Position numbers and translations under genes: made by a program | The notes under the pieces: model-generated | Told to the model about the DNA's origin: nothing | The model's input: the letters and a program-made list of their open reading frames with translations, nothing else | Database searches by the model: none | NCBI RefSeq assembly: GCF_001937445.1 | Contig: NZ_MSKS01000030.1 | Location: 1 to 33,999 of the forward strand | DNA from: Actinomyces oris | GTDB taxonomy: Bacteria; Actinomycetota; Actinomycetes; Actinomycetales; Actinomycetaceae | Length of the DNA: 33,999 bases | Direction: 5' to 3' | In this document: positions 18,224 through 25,717 of the stretch, in pieces | Numbering within the stretch: position 1 is the stretch's first letter | How the letters are laid out: every line of letters begins with the position of its first letter

Positions 18224-19045
18224 GTGAACATGAGTGACACGAGTAGGCAGACCACGGTTGACACTGCCCTGACCGACGACGGCTCCGGGCTGGTCCTGAC
18301 CCGGGAGCTGGCCCGGGTGCTGGGCGAGCCCCATGCCGGCGCGGACGGGCGCCACAACGATGAGCCATCACCGTTCCACGACGGCGACCTGGTGGGAACC
18401 GTCAGCGCGGTGTGCACCGTCAAGGGGCTGCGGCCAGACGCCGGAGCGGCGGGCGTCTCGGCGATCCACAAGGGTGCCGTCAACGGTCCGGTTGAGGTGA
18501 GCCGCACCGGGATCGTCACCGACAAGCACGGGGACCGTGCCCACCACGGGGGCAGTGACAAGGCCCTCTACGCCATGAGCGCCGCCGAGCAACGCCACTG
18601 GTCCGAGGTCCTGGGCGGTATTGAGCCGGGGCGGCTGGGGGAGAACCTCCTCATCGAGGGGGACATTGACGACATGGAGATCGGCGCGATCCTGTCCATC
18701 GGTGACCCGAGCAACGCAGGACTGCGGGTCAGGGTGACCGGTGTGCGCAACCCGTGCGCCACCTTCGCCCGAGGTGTGGGGCGCGCGGACTGGGTGGAGG
18801 TCTTCTCGGCGCGCAACCGGGTGGGCGTCTACCTGTCGGTGCTCACCGAGGGGACGGTGCAGGCCGGTGACGAGGTGCGTGTGGTCTCCTCCCCGGGCCA
18901 CCGGGTCACCTGTCGGCGCTGGTTCGCCCACCACGACCCGCGCGACGCTCAGGCGCTGCTCAACTCCGAGATCTTCGGCAACTGCCTCATCGCGCCCTTC
19001 ACCAAGAAGTACGTGCGCGCCGCCGCCCACGAGCGGGTCGGTTGA
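18224..19045 (+). CDS. MOSC domain protein (YiiM-like)
   Basis: MOSC domains are the sulfur-carrier modules of molybdenum cofactor sulfurases, and YiiM-type stand-alone versions are linked to detoxification of N-hydroxylated compounds. In this 273-residue protein the pattern is GDRAHHGGSDKALYAMSAAE at 103-122, then GRLGENLLIEG at 136-146 and the conserved cysteine C178 in RNPCATF. The first 50 residues are family-unlike and acidic. The GTG at 18224 has GAAGGA 5 to 6 bases upstream; the ATG at 18230 is an alternative. The gene lies 68 bp after lepA and 78 bp before trmB, all on one strand. Substrate and physiological role are not evident. Confidence 0.88.
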   Translation: MNMSDTSRQTTVDTALTDDGSGLVLTRELARVLGEPHAGADGRHNDEPSPFHDGDLVGTVSAVCTVKGLRPDAGAAGVSAIHKGAVNGPVEVSRTGIVTDKHGDRAHHGGSDKALYAMSAAEQRHWSEVLGGIEPGRLGENLLIEGDIDDMEIGAILSIGDPSNAGLRVRVTGVRNPCATFARGVGRADWVEVFSARNRVGVYLSVLTEGTVQAGDEVRVVSSPGHRVTCRRWFAHHDPRDAQALLNSEIFGNCLIAPFTKKYVRAAAHERVG

Positions 19046-19123
19046 CGGCGCGCCGCCCAGCGCCCGAAGGCGCCAGGCAGACGGTTTCGAGACCTCACAG
19101 AAGTAAAGGACGCAAGGCTTCGT

Positions 19124-20134
19124 ATGGCTCAGCACCACCCTCCTCGCTCCCACGCCATCCACTCCAGGGTGCGCTCCTTCTCGCGCGCCGGCGGCAGGCT
19201 GCGCCCCGCCCAGGCCGAGGCCCTGGCCAAGCTCGGTCCCCGCTACGTGGTCGATGTGCCGCGGGCCGACGCCGTGCGCACCGTGTCCCCGAGCTTCCGC
19301 CTGGATCCGGAGAAGGTCTTCGGGCACGTGGGGCAGGTGCGGCCGCTGATCGTCGAGGTCGGCTCGGGCAGTGGTGAGGCGCTCCTGGCCCATGCCGCCG
19401 CCCACCCGGGGGCTGACTACCTGGCGGTGGAGGTCTGGGAGACCGCCATCGCACGGTTGGTGACCTCGATCCACCGTCAGGGCCTGCACAACGTGCGCGT
19501 TGTCCCCGCCGACGCCTCCCAGCTGCTGGCCACGGCCCTGCCGGTGTCCTGCGCCAGCGAGGTGTGGGTCTTCTTCCCCGACCCCTGGCGCAAGCCCCGC
19601 CACCGCAAGCGCCGCCTGGTGACCACGGCCTTCGCTGACTCGGTTGCCCGGGTGCTGCGTCCCGGCGGGGTGTGGCGCCTGGCCACCGACTGGGCGGACT
19701 ACGCCTGGCAGATGCGTGACGTCATCGAGGACGTGGCGGCGCTGCCCACCGGCCTGCGTCCGGACACCACCCTGCCCTACTTCCGGCACGACGACGCCGG
19801 CGCCCGCCCCGACCTGGGGGCCGAGACCGCCGAGGAGGACAGCCTGGGCAACGGCCTGGACCCGGGATCCCCGGCGGGGGTGCGCGGCGGGTGGTCGCCC
19901 CGTTACGAGGGACGGGTCATGACCCGCTTCGAGCAGCGGGGCCTGGATGCCGGGCGCACAATCCGCGACCTGACCGCAGTGCGCACCGAGGTGGCCTGGA
20001 TCCCCGAGCGGGGCGCCTCCATGCTGGACCGCCTCGAGGCCGAGGGGCAGGCCTGGAACCACCTGGAGTCCCAGCCCTGGCGGCTGCGCGAGGGGCGCGG
20101 TGACGGCCTGCTGCATCCGGCGGACCGGCTGTGA
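19124..20134 (+). CDS. trmB: tRNA (guanine-N7-)-methyltransferase
   Basis: TrmB methylates G46 in the variable loop of tRNA using S-adenosylmethionine. The SAM-binding EVGSGSGE lies at 78-85, the family signature FFPDPWRKPRHRKRR at 150-164, and ATDW at 187-190. The characteristic C-terminal TRFEQRG motif follows. At 336 residues it is longer than the ~240 of E. coli TrmB, because of an N-terminal extension, a charged insertion between about 213 and 250, and a C-terminal tail. The ATG at 19124 has AAGG 6 bases upstream. Its stop overlaps the start of the next gene by 4 bases (GTGA), so the two are probably co-translated. Confidence 0.94.
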   Translation: MAQHHPPRSHAIHSRVRSFSRAGGRLRPAQAEALAKLGPRYVVDVPRADAVRTVSPSFRLDPEKVFGHVGQVRPLIVEVGSGSGEALLAHAAAHPGADYLAVEVWETAIARLVTSIHRQGLHNVRVVPADASQLLATALPVSCASEVWVFFPDPWRKPRHRKRRLVTTAFADSVARVLRPGGVWRLATDWADYAWQMRDVIEDVAALPTGLRPDTTLPYFRHDDAGARPDLGAETAEEDSLGNGLDPGSPAGVRGGWSPRYEGRVMTRFEQRGLDAGRTIRDLTAVRTEVAWIPERGASMLDRLEAEGQAWNHLESQPWRLREGRGDGLLHPADRL

Positions 20135-21450
20135 CTGATGTCCCCAGGTTGCCCCGCCGCGCCTGGCTCATGGTCATCGTCGCCGGCTTCCTCGGGTTCT
20201 GCGCGGTTCTGCGGGCACCGGTCGGCGTCATCCCGCCCCTGCTGACGCGCCTGGGCCAGGACCTGGGGATGGGGGAGGTGGCGCGCGGCGCACTGACCTC
20301 CGTGCCGATCCTGTGCTTCGGGCTGCTCACCCCGCTGGCCTCGACCGTGGTGCGTCGCCTCGGCATCAACACTGCGGGCCTGCTCACCCTGGGTATGGCT
20401 CTGGTCGGGGCACTGCTGCGCTCGGCCGGCACCACCTGGGCGGCCTTCGCCGGAACCGTCATCATCGGGGCGGGGCTGACGGTGGGCAACCTGGTCGCGC
20501 CCATGGTCATCGGCCGCGACTTCTGGCACCGCACCTCACTCATGACGGGTCTGTACTCCTCGACCTGCAACGTCATCGTCACCGCGGCCACCGCCCTGGC
20601 CGTGCCGCTGGCCCTTGTCATCGGCTGGCAGGGCTCGGCCGCCGCCTGGACCGCGATCCCGGTGCTGCTGGCCGGGGCCCTGTGGCTGTGGGTCTTCCCG
20701 CCCGGCAGCAAGGCGCCCCGGCGGAGCCTGCGAGAGCGGTCGGGCATGACCTCCTGGGTGACGGAGCGCTCCCTGGCCCGTCCGACGTCGTCGGCCGGCG
20801 CCGCTGTCTGGAGACGCCCCCTGACCTGGGTGATGGCGGCCGCCTTCGCGGCCCAGACCTTCTCCTACTACGCGATCTCGGGTTGGCTGCCCACGGCCCT
20901 GGTTGACGAGCTCTCCATGAGCGAGTCCGCTGCGGGAGTGGCCGCCTCCGTGTTCTCCCTGCTGGGAATCGTGGGGCCCCTGCTGGTCCCGGTCATGTTC
21001 GAGGCACTGCGGTGGCCGGCCAGCAGGGTCCTCGGCGTCATCTGCGCCTGCTGGCTCATGCTGCCGGTCTGCCTGACGATGGTCCCCGGCTACTGGCTGG
21101 TGCCCTGCATGCTCTCCGGCATTGCACAGGGCGCCTTCTTCGCCGCCCTGTTCACCCTGGTCCTCTGCCACTCGGAGTCGGTTGATGAGAACCGCCAAAC
21201 CACCGCGATCATCCAGACGACGGGCTACTGCCTGGCCGCCGTCGGCCCCGTGGTGATGGGCTGGGTCCATGAGCGCAGCGGCGGCTGGGTGGCCCCTTTC
21301 TCCATGGTCGTGGGGGTGCTCGTGCTCATGACCATGTGCGCCCAGGTCGCGGCCCACGCGAGCGACTCCGCCGGCAGGCCCGAGCCGTCCATCCCCGCCG
21401 GCGTCCTGCGGGGCGACGACGAGCGGGCCGAGCGAGGCGGCGAGCAGTGA
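20131..21450 (+). CDS. MFS transporter, CynX/NimT-like
   Basis: A 439-residue polytopic membrane protein with about 12 hydrophobic segments and a basic cytoplasmic loop in the middle (residues ~195-230). This is the usual plan of the major facilitator superfamily. Segments such as LRAPVGVIPPLL near the first helix and the GLYSSTCNVIV stretch resemble the CynX/NimT/YycB branch, which handles small anionic or aromatic compounds; the substrate cannot be read from the sequence. The GTG at 20131 overlaps the trmB stop. The end overlaps the proposed hemW start by 4 bases, so trmB, this gene and hemW look like one operon. Confidence 0.88.
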   Translation: MTDVPRLPRRAWLMVIVAGFLGFCAVLRAPVGVIPPLLTRLGQDLGMGEVARGALTSVPILCFGLLTPLASTVVRRLGINTAGLLTLGMALVGALLRSAGTTWAAFAGTVIIGAGLTVGNLVAPMVIGRDFWHRTSLMTGLYSSTCNVIVTAATALAVPLALVIGWQGSAAAWTAIPVLLAGALWLWVFPPGSKAPRRSLRERSGMTSWVTERSLARPTSSAGAAVWRRPLTWVMAAAFAAQTFSYYAISGWLPTALVDELSMSESAAGVAASVFSLLGIVGPLLVPVMFEALRWPASRVLGVICACWLMLPVCLTMVPGYWLVPCMLSGIAQGAFFAALFTLVLCHSESVDENRQTTAIIQTTGYCLAAVGPVVMGWVHERSGGWVAPFSMVVGVLVLMTMCAQVAAHASDSAGRPEPSIPAGVLRGDDERAERGGEQ

Positions 21451-22733
21451 GCCCGGCCCAGCCGGTGGGTGAGTCCCTGCCGGGAATGGGGGAGCTGCCA
21501 GCGCAGGTGGCCGCGCCCGCTCCGGGCGGGGGGCAGCGCCCGCTCTCGGTGTATCTGCACGTGCCCTACTGCCGGGTGCGTTGCGGTTACTGCGACTTCA
21601 ACACCTACACGAACCTGACCATGGGGCAGGGCGCCTCGGCCGAGGACTTCGTGGGAACCCTCGCCGGCGAGCTGCGCGCCGCCCGCCGCGCCATGGACGA
21701 CGCGGGCCTGCCGGCGCGCGCCGCCCAGACCGTCTTCGTGGGCGGAGGAACCCCCACCATGCTGCCCGCCGCCGACCTGGTGGGCATGCTGGAGCTGGTA
21801 CGCGAGTGCTTCGGGCTCGCGGCCGACGCGGAGGTGACCACGGAGGCCAACCCGGACTCCGTGGACGAGGCCGGCCTGGCAGCCCTGGCCGAAGGCGGTT
21901 TCACCCGGGTCTCCTTCGGGATGCAGTCGGCGGTGCCCCACGTGCTGAAGGTTCTGGAGCGCACCCACGAGCCCTCCCGGGTGCCCCGCGTGGTGGAGTG
22001 GGCGCGGAGGGCGGGCCTGAGCACCTCCCTGGATCTCATCTACGGGGCGCCGGGGGAGTCCGCCGAGGACTGGCAGCGCTCCCTGGACGCGGTGACCCTC
22101 ATCGGCCCGGACCATGTGAGCGCCTACGCCCTGGTCATTGAGGAGGGCACTCGCATGTGGGGGCAGGTCCGCCGCGGAGAGCTCCCGATGCCCGAGGACG
22201 ACGACGAGGCCACCAAGTACGAGATGGCCGACGCCGCCCTGGGACAGGCCGGCTACGAGTGCTACGAGATCTCCAACTGGGCGCGGCCCGGCGCCGAGTG
22301 CCGCCACAACCAGGCTTACTGGCTCGACTGGGACTGGTGGGGCGCCGGGCCCGGAGCCCACTCCCACCTGGGCGACGTGCGCCTGTGGAACACCAAGCAC
22401 CCGGTCGCCTGGGCCGGGCAGATCGCCACCGGTCACCTGCCCGTGGCCGGGCACGAGGTCATCGACGTGGGTTCCCGCGAGCTGGAGCGGATCATGCTGG
22501 GTATCCGGCTGCGTGAGGGCATCGAGCTGGCGAGCCTCGGGAACCGGCCGGACTGCCCCTCAGCGGAGCGCCCTGATGCGGGCCGAGCCACCCCGCCGCA
22601 CCTGGTACCCGTTGTGGCCGGCCTCGTCGCCGATGGGCTCCTCGACGCCGCTGCGGCCCTGCGGGGCCGGGCGGTCCTCACCCTGCGCGGCCGTCTCATG
22701 GCCGACACCGTCACCCGCGCCCTGACCCAGTGA
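21447..22733 (+). CDS. hemW: HemW, radical SAM heme chaperone
   Basis: The 428-residue protein has the radical SAM cluster motif C42xxxC46xxC49 followed by F51 (YCRVRCGYCDF), then GGGTPT, the TTEANPDS segment, SFGMQS and the HemW-type HNQAYW and GAGPGAHS motifs. HemW was long annotated as an oxygen-independent coproporphyrinogen oxidase; true HemN has an extra cysteine after CxxC, whereas here F follows, as in HemW, so a heme-chaperone role is preferred. The GTG at 21447 overlaps the upstream stop (GTGA) and fits the family length. Longer frames starting at 21336 overlap the transporter gene. An ATG at 21486 is a second choice. Confidence 0.92.
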   Translation: MSPAQPVGESLPGMGELPAQVAAPAPGGGQRPLSVYLHVPYCRVRCGYCDFNTYTNLTMGQGASAEDFVGTLAGELRAARRAMDDAGLPARAAQTVFVGGGTPTMLPAADLVGMLELVRECFGLAADAEVTTEANPDSVDEAGLAALAEGGFTRVSFGMQSAVPHVLKVLERTHEPSRVPRVVEWARRAGLSTSLDLIYGAPGESAEDWQRSLDAVTLIGPDHVSAYALVIEEGTRMWGQVRRGELPMPEDDDEATKYEMADAALGQAGYECYEISNWARPGAECRHNQAYWLDWDWWGAGPGAHSHLGDVRLWNTKHPVAWAGQIATGHLPVAGHEVIDVGSRELERIMLGIRLREGIELASLGNRPDCPSAERPDAGRATPPHLVPVVAGLVADGLLDAAAALRGRAVLTLRGRLMADTVTRALTQ

Positions 22734-22782
22734 GCCTGTCAAGCGGCGACTTCTGGCTGCACGTCATTGACGGCATCCTGCG

Positions 22783-23196
22783 CTACTCGCCGTCCGACAG
22801 CATGTAGGCCTGAATCGCTCGGAACAGCTCAGGCGACAGCTCCACGTGGCCGAAGCATAGCTTTGGCGCTACCTCGCTCCAGCCCGGCAAGGTGCGCAGG
22901 ACATCAAGCGGGACCTCTCGTACCGGTGTCTGCCACTCGATGTCACGTCGGTACGGAACGAAACCGGGAAACATCTCGTACTGGTAGACCTCGTCCCCGA
23001 TGACCACTCCGCAGGCAGTGATCGCCTGACAAGGACGGCGTGACTTGAACTCCTGCTTCGGTGAGTAGTAGAGGATGTAGTCACCTCTCTCCATACGTCG
23101 AAGCGGTGCCTTCTTGCCATGGCACAGCTGGCAGAACCCGCCAGCCACCCCCAGAGCCACATGGTCCTTGGAAGCAATGCCAAGCCAGTATCTCAA
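22783..23196 (-). CDS. EVE domain protein
   Basis: The 137-residue protein fits the EVE (PUA-like) family: RYWLGIASKDHV at the N-terminus, GGFCQLCHGKKAPLRRM, a GDYILYYSPK strand and PVREVPLDVL. EVE domains are thought to bind modified bases in DNA or RNA; no partner domain is present here. The start is taken as TTG at 23196, because GAAGGA lies 7 bases upstream and the family begins (M)RYWLG. The ATG at 23238 gives a 14-residue extension, has no ribosome-binding site and lies 3 bp from a strong hairpin. The gene converges with hemW (49 bp between the stops). Confidence 0.85.
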   Translation of the reverse strand: MRYWLGIASKDHVALGVAGGFCQLCHGKKAPLRRMERGDYILYYSPKQEFKSRRPCQAITACGVVIGDEVYQYEMFPGFVPYRRDIEWQTPVREVPLDVLRTLPGWSEVAPKLCFGHVELSPELFRAIQAYMLSDGE

Positions 23197-23240
23197 TGTG
23201 CTGTCCTTCGTTCTCGTCGTGTCGGGCTCAGCCTGCATGT

Positions 23241-23286
23241 CGGTGAGTGTCCGGCTGGCGGCTGGGGCTCAACCGGCCACTCACCG
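23241..23286 (-). terminator. Hairpin after the VOC gene, possible terminator
   Basis: CGGTGAGTG (23241-23249) pairs perfectly with CACTCACCG (23278-23286); after one mismatch CCGG pairs with CCGG, and the loop is 18 nt. It starts 16 bp after the VOC stop. The U-tract is missing. Confidence 0.55.
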
Positions 23287-23302
23287 GCGTGATCGGCTCT
23301 GG

Positions 23303-23674
23303 TCACGATGCCTTCTCGTGAACGGTAATGGCGTAGCCGTCCGGATCGGCGAAGGTGAACGTCAGGCCGAAGGGGCTGGGAGCAGGATCGGCCAGGATTG
23401 CTGTTCCTGTGGCCTCGAGCGAGTCGTGCAGTTCCTGAACCGTGTCGCAGTGCAGCCAGAGTGCCACCCCGAGACCGGAACGGGGTGCCTCAGAGAGATC
23501 AACTCCAGGCAGGGGCTCGCGAACCGCGAAGGGGATCGGCGTTGTGGTGAAGAGGACGGCGCCAGGAGGTGATGCTGGGGCGCGGCGCAGTCCCAGGGCG
23601 TTCTCGTAGAACTCCGCGGAACGTTCGAGGTCGCTCACCTGTAGGGCGATGAAGTCGGGGCCGGTGACGGTCAT
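23303..23674 (-). CDS. VOC family protein (glyoxalase/bleomycin resistance fold)
   Basis: A 123-residue single vicinal-oxygen-chelate domain: FIALQVSDLERSAEFYENALGL at the start, a second beta-alpha-beta repeat, and FADPDGYAITVHE at the end. The terminal E is a likely metal ligand. VOC proteins range from glyoxalases to antibiotic-binding proteins, and the substrate is not evident. The ATG at 23674 has GAGGAG 6 bases upstream. It is divergent from a marR-type regulator with two operator-like palindromes in the 66-bp gap, so it is probably the target of that regulator. Confidence 0.9.
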   Translation of the reverse strand: MTVTGPDFIALQVSDLERSAEFYENALGLRRAPASPPGAVLFTTTPIPFAVREPLPGVDLSEAPRSGLGVALWLHCDTVQELHDSLEATGTAILADPAPSPFGLTFTFADPDGYAITVHEKAS

Positions 23675-23696
23675 GGAGATCTCCTCTCAGACGACG

Positions 23697-23716
23697 TATG
23701 TCAGGTTTCTGACATA
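23697..23716. promoter_or_regulatory. Operator-like palindrome O1 in the VOC/marR intergenic region
   Basis: TATGTCAG, four bases (GTTT), then CTGACATA: a perfect 8-bp inverted repeat, of the size bound by MarR dimers. It lies 23 bp before the VOC start and overlaps plausible promoter hexamers, for example CTGACA at 23709-23714. Confidence 0.8.
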
Positions 23717-23723
23717 TCGAGAG

Positions 23724-23743
23724 TATGTCAGAATACTGTCATG
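23724..23743. promoter_or_regulatory. Operator-like palindrome O2 overlapping the marR start
   Basis: TATGTCAG, four bases (AATA), then CTGTCATG: the left half is identical to O1 and the right half matches 6 of 8. Its centre is 27 bp from that of O1. It covers CAGAAT (23729-23734), which would place a transcript start exactly on the marR ATG. Confidence 0.7.
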
Positions 23744-24172
23744 AGTCAAGGCGACCCCCGGAACCTCCTGGGCTATCAGCTCAAGCATGTCCAGGCTGTG
23801 CTTCGAGCGCGTATGGACGAGGCCCTCCGACCTCTGGGACTGAGTGCTCCCCAGTACCTCTGTCTCGAGCTGCTCAGTCGTGCCCCGGGGGCCTCGACCT
23901 CCGACCTTGCCAGGGAGGCCTTCGTGACCCGTCAGACCATGAGTACGCTTCTGCGGAGCCTGGTTGACCGCGGGCTGGCTCAGCGTGCCGCCCAAGCATC
24001 TTCCGGCCGCGCGCTGCCTGTGCGACTCACCCCTGAAGGGCGGGACCTCCTCAGGGAGGCGTCGAGGGTGACGGTGGAGGTTGAGCGGGTCATGATTTCA
24101 CCGCTTAGTGAGTCCCAGTTGCGCGCGGTACAAGAGGCGCTCTCGGTCTGCATCGCTGCTCTTGAGGAGTGA
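23741..24172 (+). CDS. MarR family transcriptional regulator
   Basis: The 143-residue protein has the winged-helix plan of MarR: a helical N-terminus (LLGYQLKHVQAVLRARMDEALRPLGLS), the recognition region SDLAREAFVTRQTMSTLLRSL, a wing (RALPVRLTPEGRDLL) and a C-terminal dimerisation helix. No Shine-Dalgarno sequence precedes the ATG; a -10-like CAGAAT ends 7 bp upstream of it, so the mRNA is probably leaderless. Two TATGTCAG-type palindromes upstream suggest autoregulation together with control of the divergent VOC gene. The ligand is unknown. A further copy of the half-site lies near 24676. Confidence 0.92.
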   Translation: MSQGDPRNLLGYQLKHVQAVLRARMDEALRPLGLSAPQYLCLELLSRAPGASTSDLAREAFVTRQTMSTLLRSLVDRGLAQRAAQASSGRALPVRLTPEGRDLLREASRVTVEVERVMISPLSESQLRAVQEALSVCIAALEE

Positions 24173-24210
24173 GTCCGTGAGTTGCGGGGTGGTGCTACCT
24201 GTCGCGCTGA

Positions 24211-24235
24211 GCCGGTGAGGCAGTAGGCTCACGGC
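24211..24235 (+). terminator. Hairpin downstream of marR, weak terminator candidate
   Basis: GCCGGTGAG (24211-24219) pairs with CTCACGGC (24228-24235) over 8 bp with one bulged G; the loop is 8 nt and there is no U-tract. It lies 38 bp after the marR stop and overlaps a possible -10 (TAGGCT, 24224-24229) of the following gene. Confidence 0.35.
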
Positions 24236-24270
24236 AGGCCAATACCTGGGCAGAATCGAGAGAGGCGGCT

Positions 24271-24660
24271 ATGACAATGACACCTGGGGCGCAGGTCCTG
24301 CTCAGGGTGCCGGCGAACCATCTCGACCGGCCAGCCTCTGCTTTCGAGCGGTTCATCTCGCTGCCCGCCATCCTCACTGGTGCGCGGGGTCGCGTGGCAC
24401 GTGGAGGCCATCTCCTGGTCACCACCACAGAGGTCATCTTCGAGCCTCACGCCATGAATCTCAACAGTGAGCGAAGTCGGCTACGTATCCCCGTAGTAGA
24501 AATCCTTGCTGCACGCCCCAAAACCTTCATCCTCCACGTCACCGTCGTCATCTCAACCGCACGGGGAGGCGACCTGGAGTTCGTGACGTGGAGCAGGAGG
24601 AAGATCCTTGCGGCGATCCAGCAGGCGCGAGCCGCTCAAGGTCTGCCTCAGCTGATGTAG
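24271..24660 (+). CDS. Small GRAM/PH-like domain protein
   Basis: I do not recognise a named gene. The 129-residue soluble protein reads as one beta-rich domain followed by a helix. GHLLVTTTEVIFEPHAMN at about 46-63, then RLRIPVVEILAARPK, LHVTVVIST and LEFVTWSRRKILAAIQQA match the plan of GRAM/PH-like folds, which often bind lipids or peptides. No signal peptide or membrane segment is present. The ATG at 24271 has GAGAGAGG 5 bases upstream. It is followed after 45 bp by a membrane protein gene on the same strand, so a link to the membrane is possible but not shown. Confidence 0.75.
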   Translation: MTMTPGAQVLLRVPANHLDRPASAFERFISLPAILTGARGRVARGGHLLVTTTEVIFEPHAMNLNSERSRLRIPVVEILAARPKTFILHVTVVISTARGGDLEFVTWSRRKILAAIQQARAAQGLPQLM

Positions 24661-24705
24661 TAATATATCCAGCGTTATGTCAGGAACTCACGGCAGGCTG
24701 GTGAG

Positions 24706-25563
24706 ATGACTACTCCGCAGTATCCAGGTTACCCAGACGACGGTTCCCAGTCCGGTGGCGTCCCCCAAGGGGCAGGTGCCCCTGACTACGCGGCGCAACC
24801 CGGTTACGATCCTCAGACCGGGGGTGCCCCGGGGTACGGGGCCGGCCCCGACCCTCGTCAGCAGCCCGGCTACGGCCCCCAGCCCGGTATGAGCGCCGGT
24901 GGAGGGATGCCCCCTTATCCTCCAGGTGCGATGGGCGGCGTGCCGCTGAGCGTCGGCGACGGCATGTCCTGGGCGTGGTCCAAGTTCAAGGAGAATGCGC
25001 TCATTCTCATTGTGGGGATGGGCCTGTGGACCGTTCTTTCGAGCTTCACCATTGAGGCTCACTATAATATCAACGGAGAGGAGCACGGTTTCGGCTTGGT
25101 GGGTCCCTCTGGAACCTACATCGCCTTCGCCATTGGCCTCTTCGCTAGTATCGTGACCACTCACATGGCGATCAAGGTGGCCACCGGGAGGCCCTTGGCC
25201 TGGGGTGACCTGTTCACTTTCCCGAACTTCGGTGCGAGCCTTCTCGCGGCTTTTCTCACTTGGCTCGCCACGTCCGTGGGCTCCTTCCTGTGTGTTGTTC
25301 CGGGCATTATCGCGGCCTTCCTCTTCCACTATTCGGTGTACTTCACTGTGGACAAGGGGATGGACGGCATCGCAGGAATGAAGGCGTCTTGGGCCACCCT
25401 GTCCAGTCATGTCGGAGAGCTCTTCCCCTTCGCCCTGACCGGAGCCGGCCTTTACCTTGTTGGCGTACTGACAGTGTTCGGCTGGCTGGTGACGGTCCCT
25501 CTGGTGATGCTCCTGTCCGCCTACTCCTACGTGCGCATCCAGGGTTACGACGTCGTCCGCTGA
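24706..25563 (+). CDS. Membrane protein with Pro/Gly/Tyr-rich N-terminal region
   Basis: The 285-residue protein begins with about 80 residues dominated by P, G, Q and Y (repeated PGYGPQ- and QPGYD-like units) that are probably disordered and cytoplasmic. Then come hydrophobic segments at about 95-116, 137-155, 175-214 (two helices) and 238-275 (two helices). This architecture is common in actinobacterial envelope proteins of unknown function; no enzyme motif is seen. The ATG at 24706 has only a weak GGTG upstream. A possible promoter (CTGATG, 17 nt, TTATGT near 24675) overlaps a TATGTCAG sequence identical to the MarR operator half-site. A strong hairpin closes the gene. Confidence 0.78.
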   Translation: MTTPQYPGYPDDGSQSGGVPQGAGAPDYAAQPGYDPQTGGAPGYGAGPDPRQQPGYGPQPGMSAGGGMPPYPPGAMGGVPLSVGDGMSWAWSKFKENALILIVGMGLWTVLSSFTIEAHYNINGEEHGFGLVGPSGTYIAFAIGLFASIVTTHMAIKVATGRPLAWGDLFTFPNFGASLLAAFLTWLATSVGSFLCVVPGIIAAFLFHYSVYFTVDKGMDGIAGMKASWATLSSHVGELFPFALTGAGLYLVGVLTVFGWLVTVPLVMLLSAYSYVRIQGYDVVR

Positions 25564-25583
25564 CCTCATCTCTTCAGGCCCCC

Positions 25584-25619
25584 TCCGCGCCCCGCCAGCT
25601 CCAGCCGGCGGGGCGCGGA
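25584..25619 (+). terminator. Perfect 13-bp GC-rich hairpin after the membrane protein gene
   Basis: TCCGCGCCCCGCC (25584-25596) and GGCGGGGCGCGGA (25607-25619) pair perfectly with a 10-nt loop, 20 bp after the stop codon. The only following T residues are in CTCGTTG, so it is a U-poor terminator. Confidence 0.75.
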
Positions 25620-25717
25620 CTCGTTGCGAGTCGAAGGGCGCACCCGCTCGGCTAGAGTGAGGCCGACGTCGCTCAACGCCGTCGTCGAGAACGATCCTTC
25701 CCCTCCCAAGGACCTTC

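Noticed and set aside
16275-18371. Very long open frame (698 codons) on the minus strand opposite lepA
   Set aside because: It is the mirror frame of a strongly G/C-biased gene. The translation is a Gly/Val/Asp/Leu-rich string without domain motifs, while the plus strand encodes a textbook LepA.
21336-21446. A longer HemW starting inside the transporter gene
   Set aside because: The extra 37 codons are an Arg-rich shadow of the transporter's tail; the GTGA overlap at 21447 gives the expected family length and coupling.
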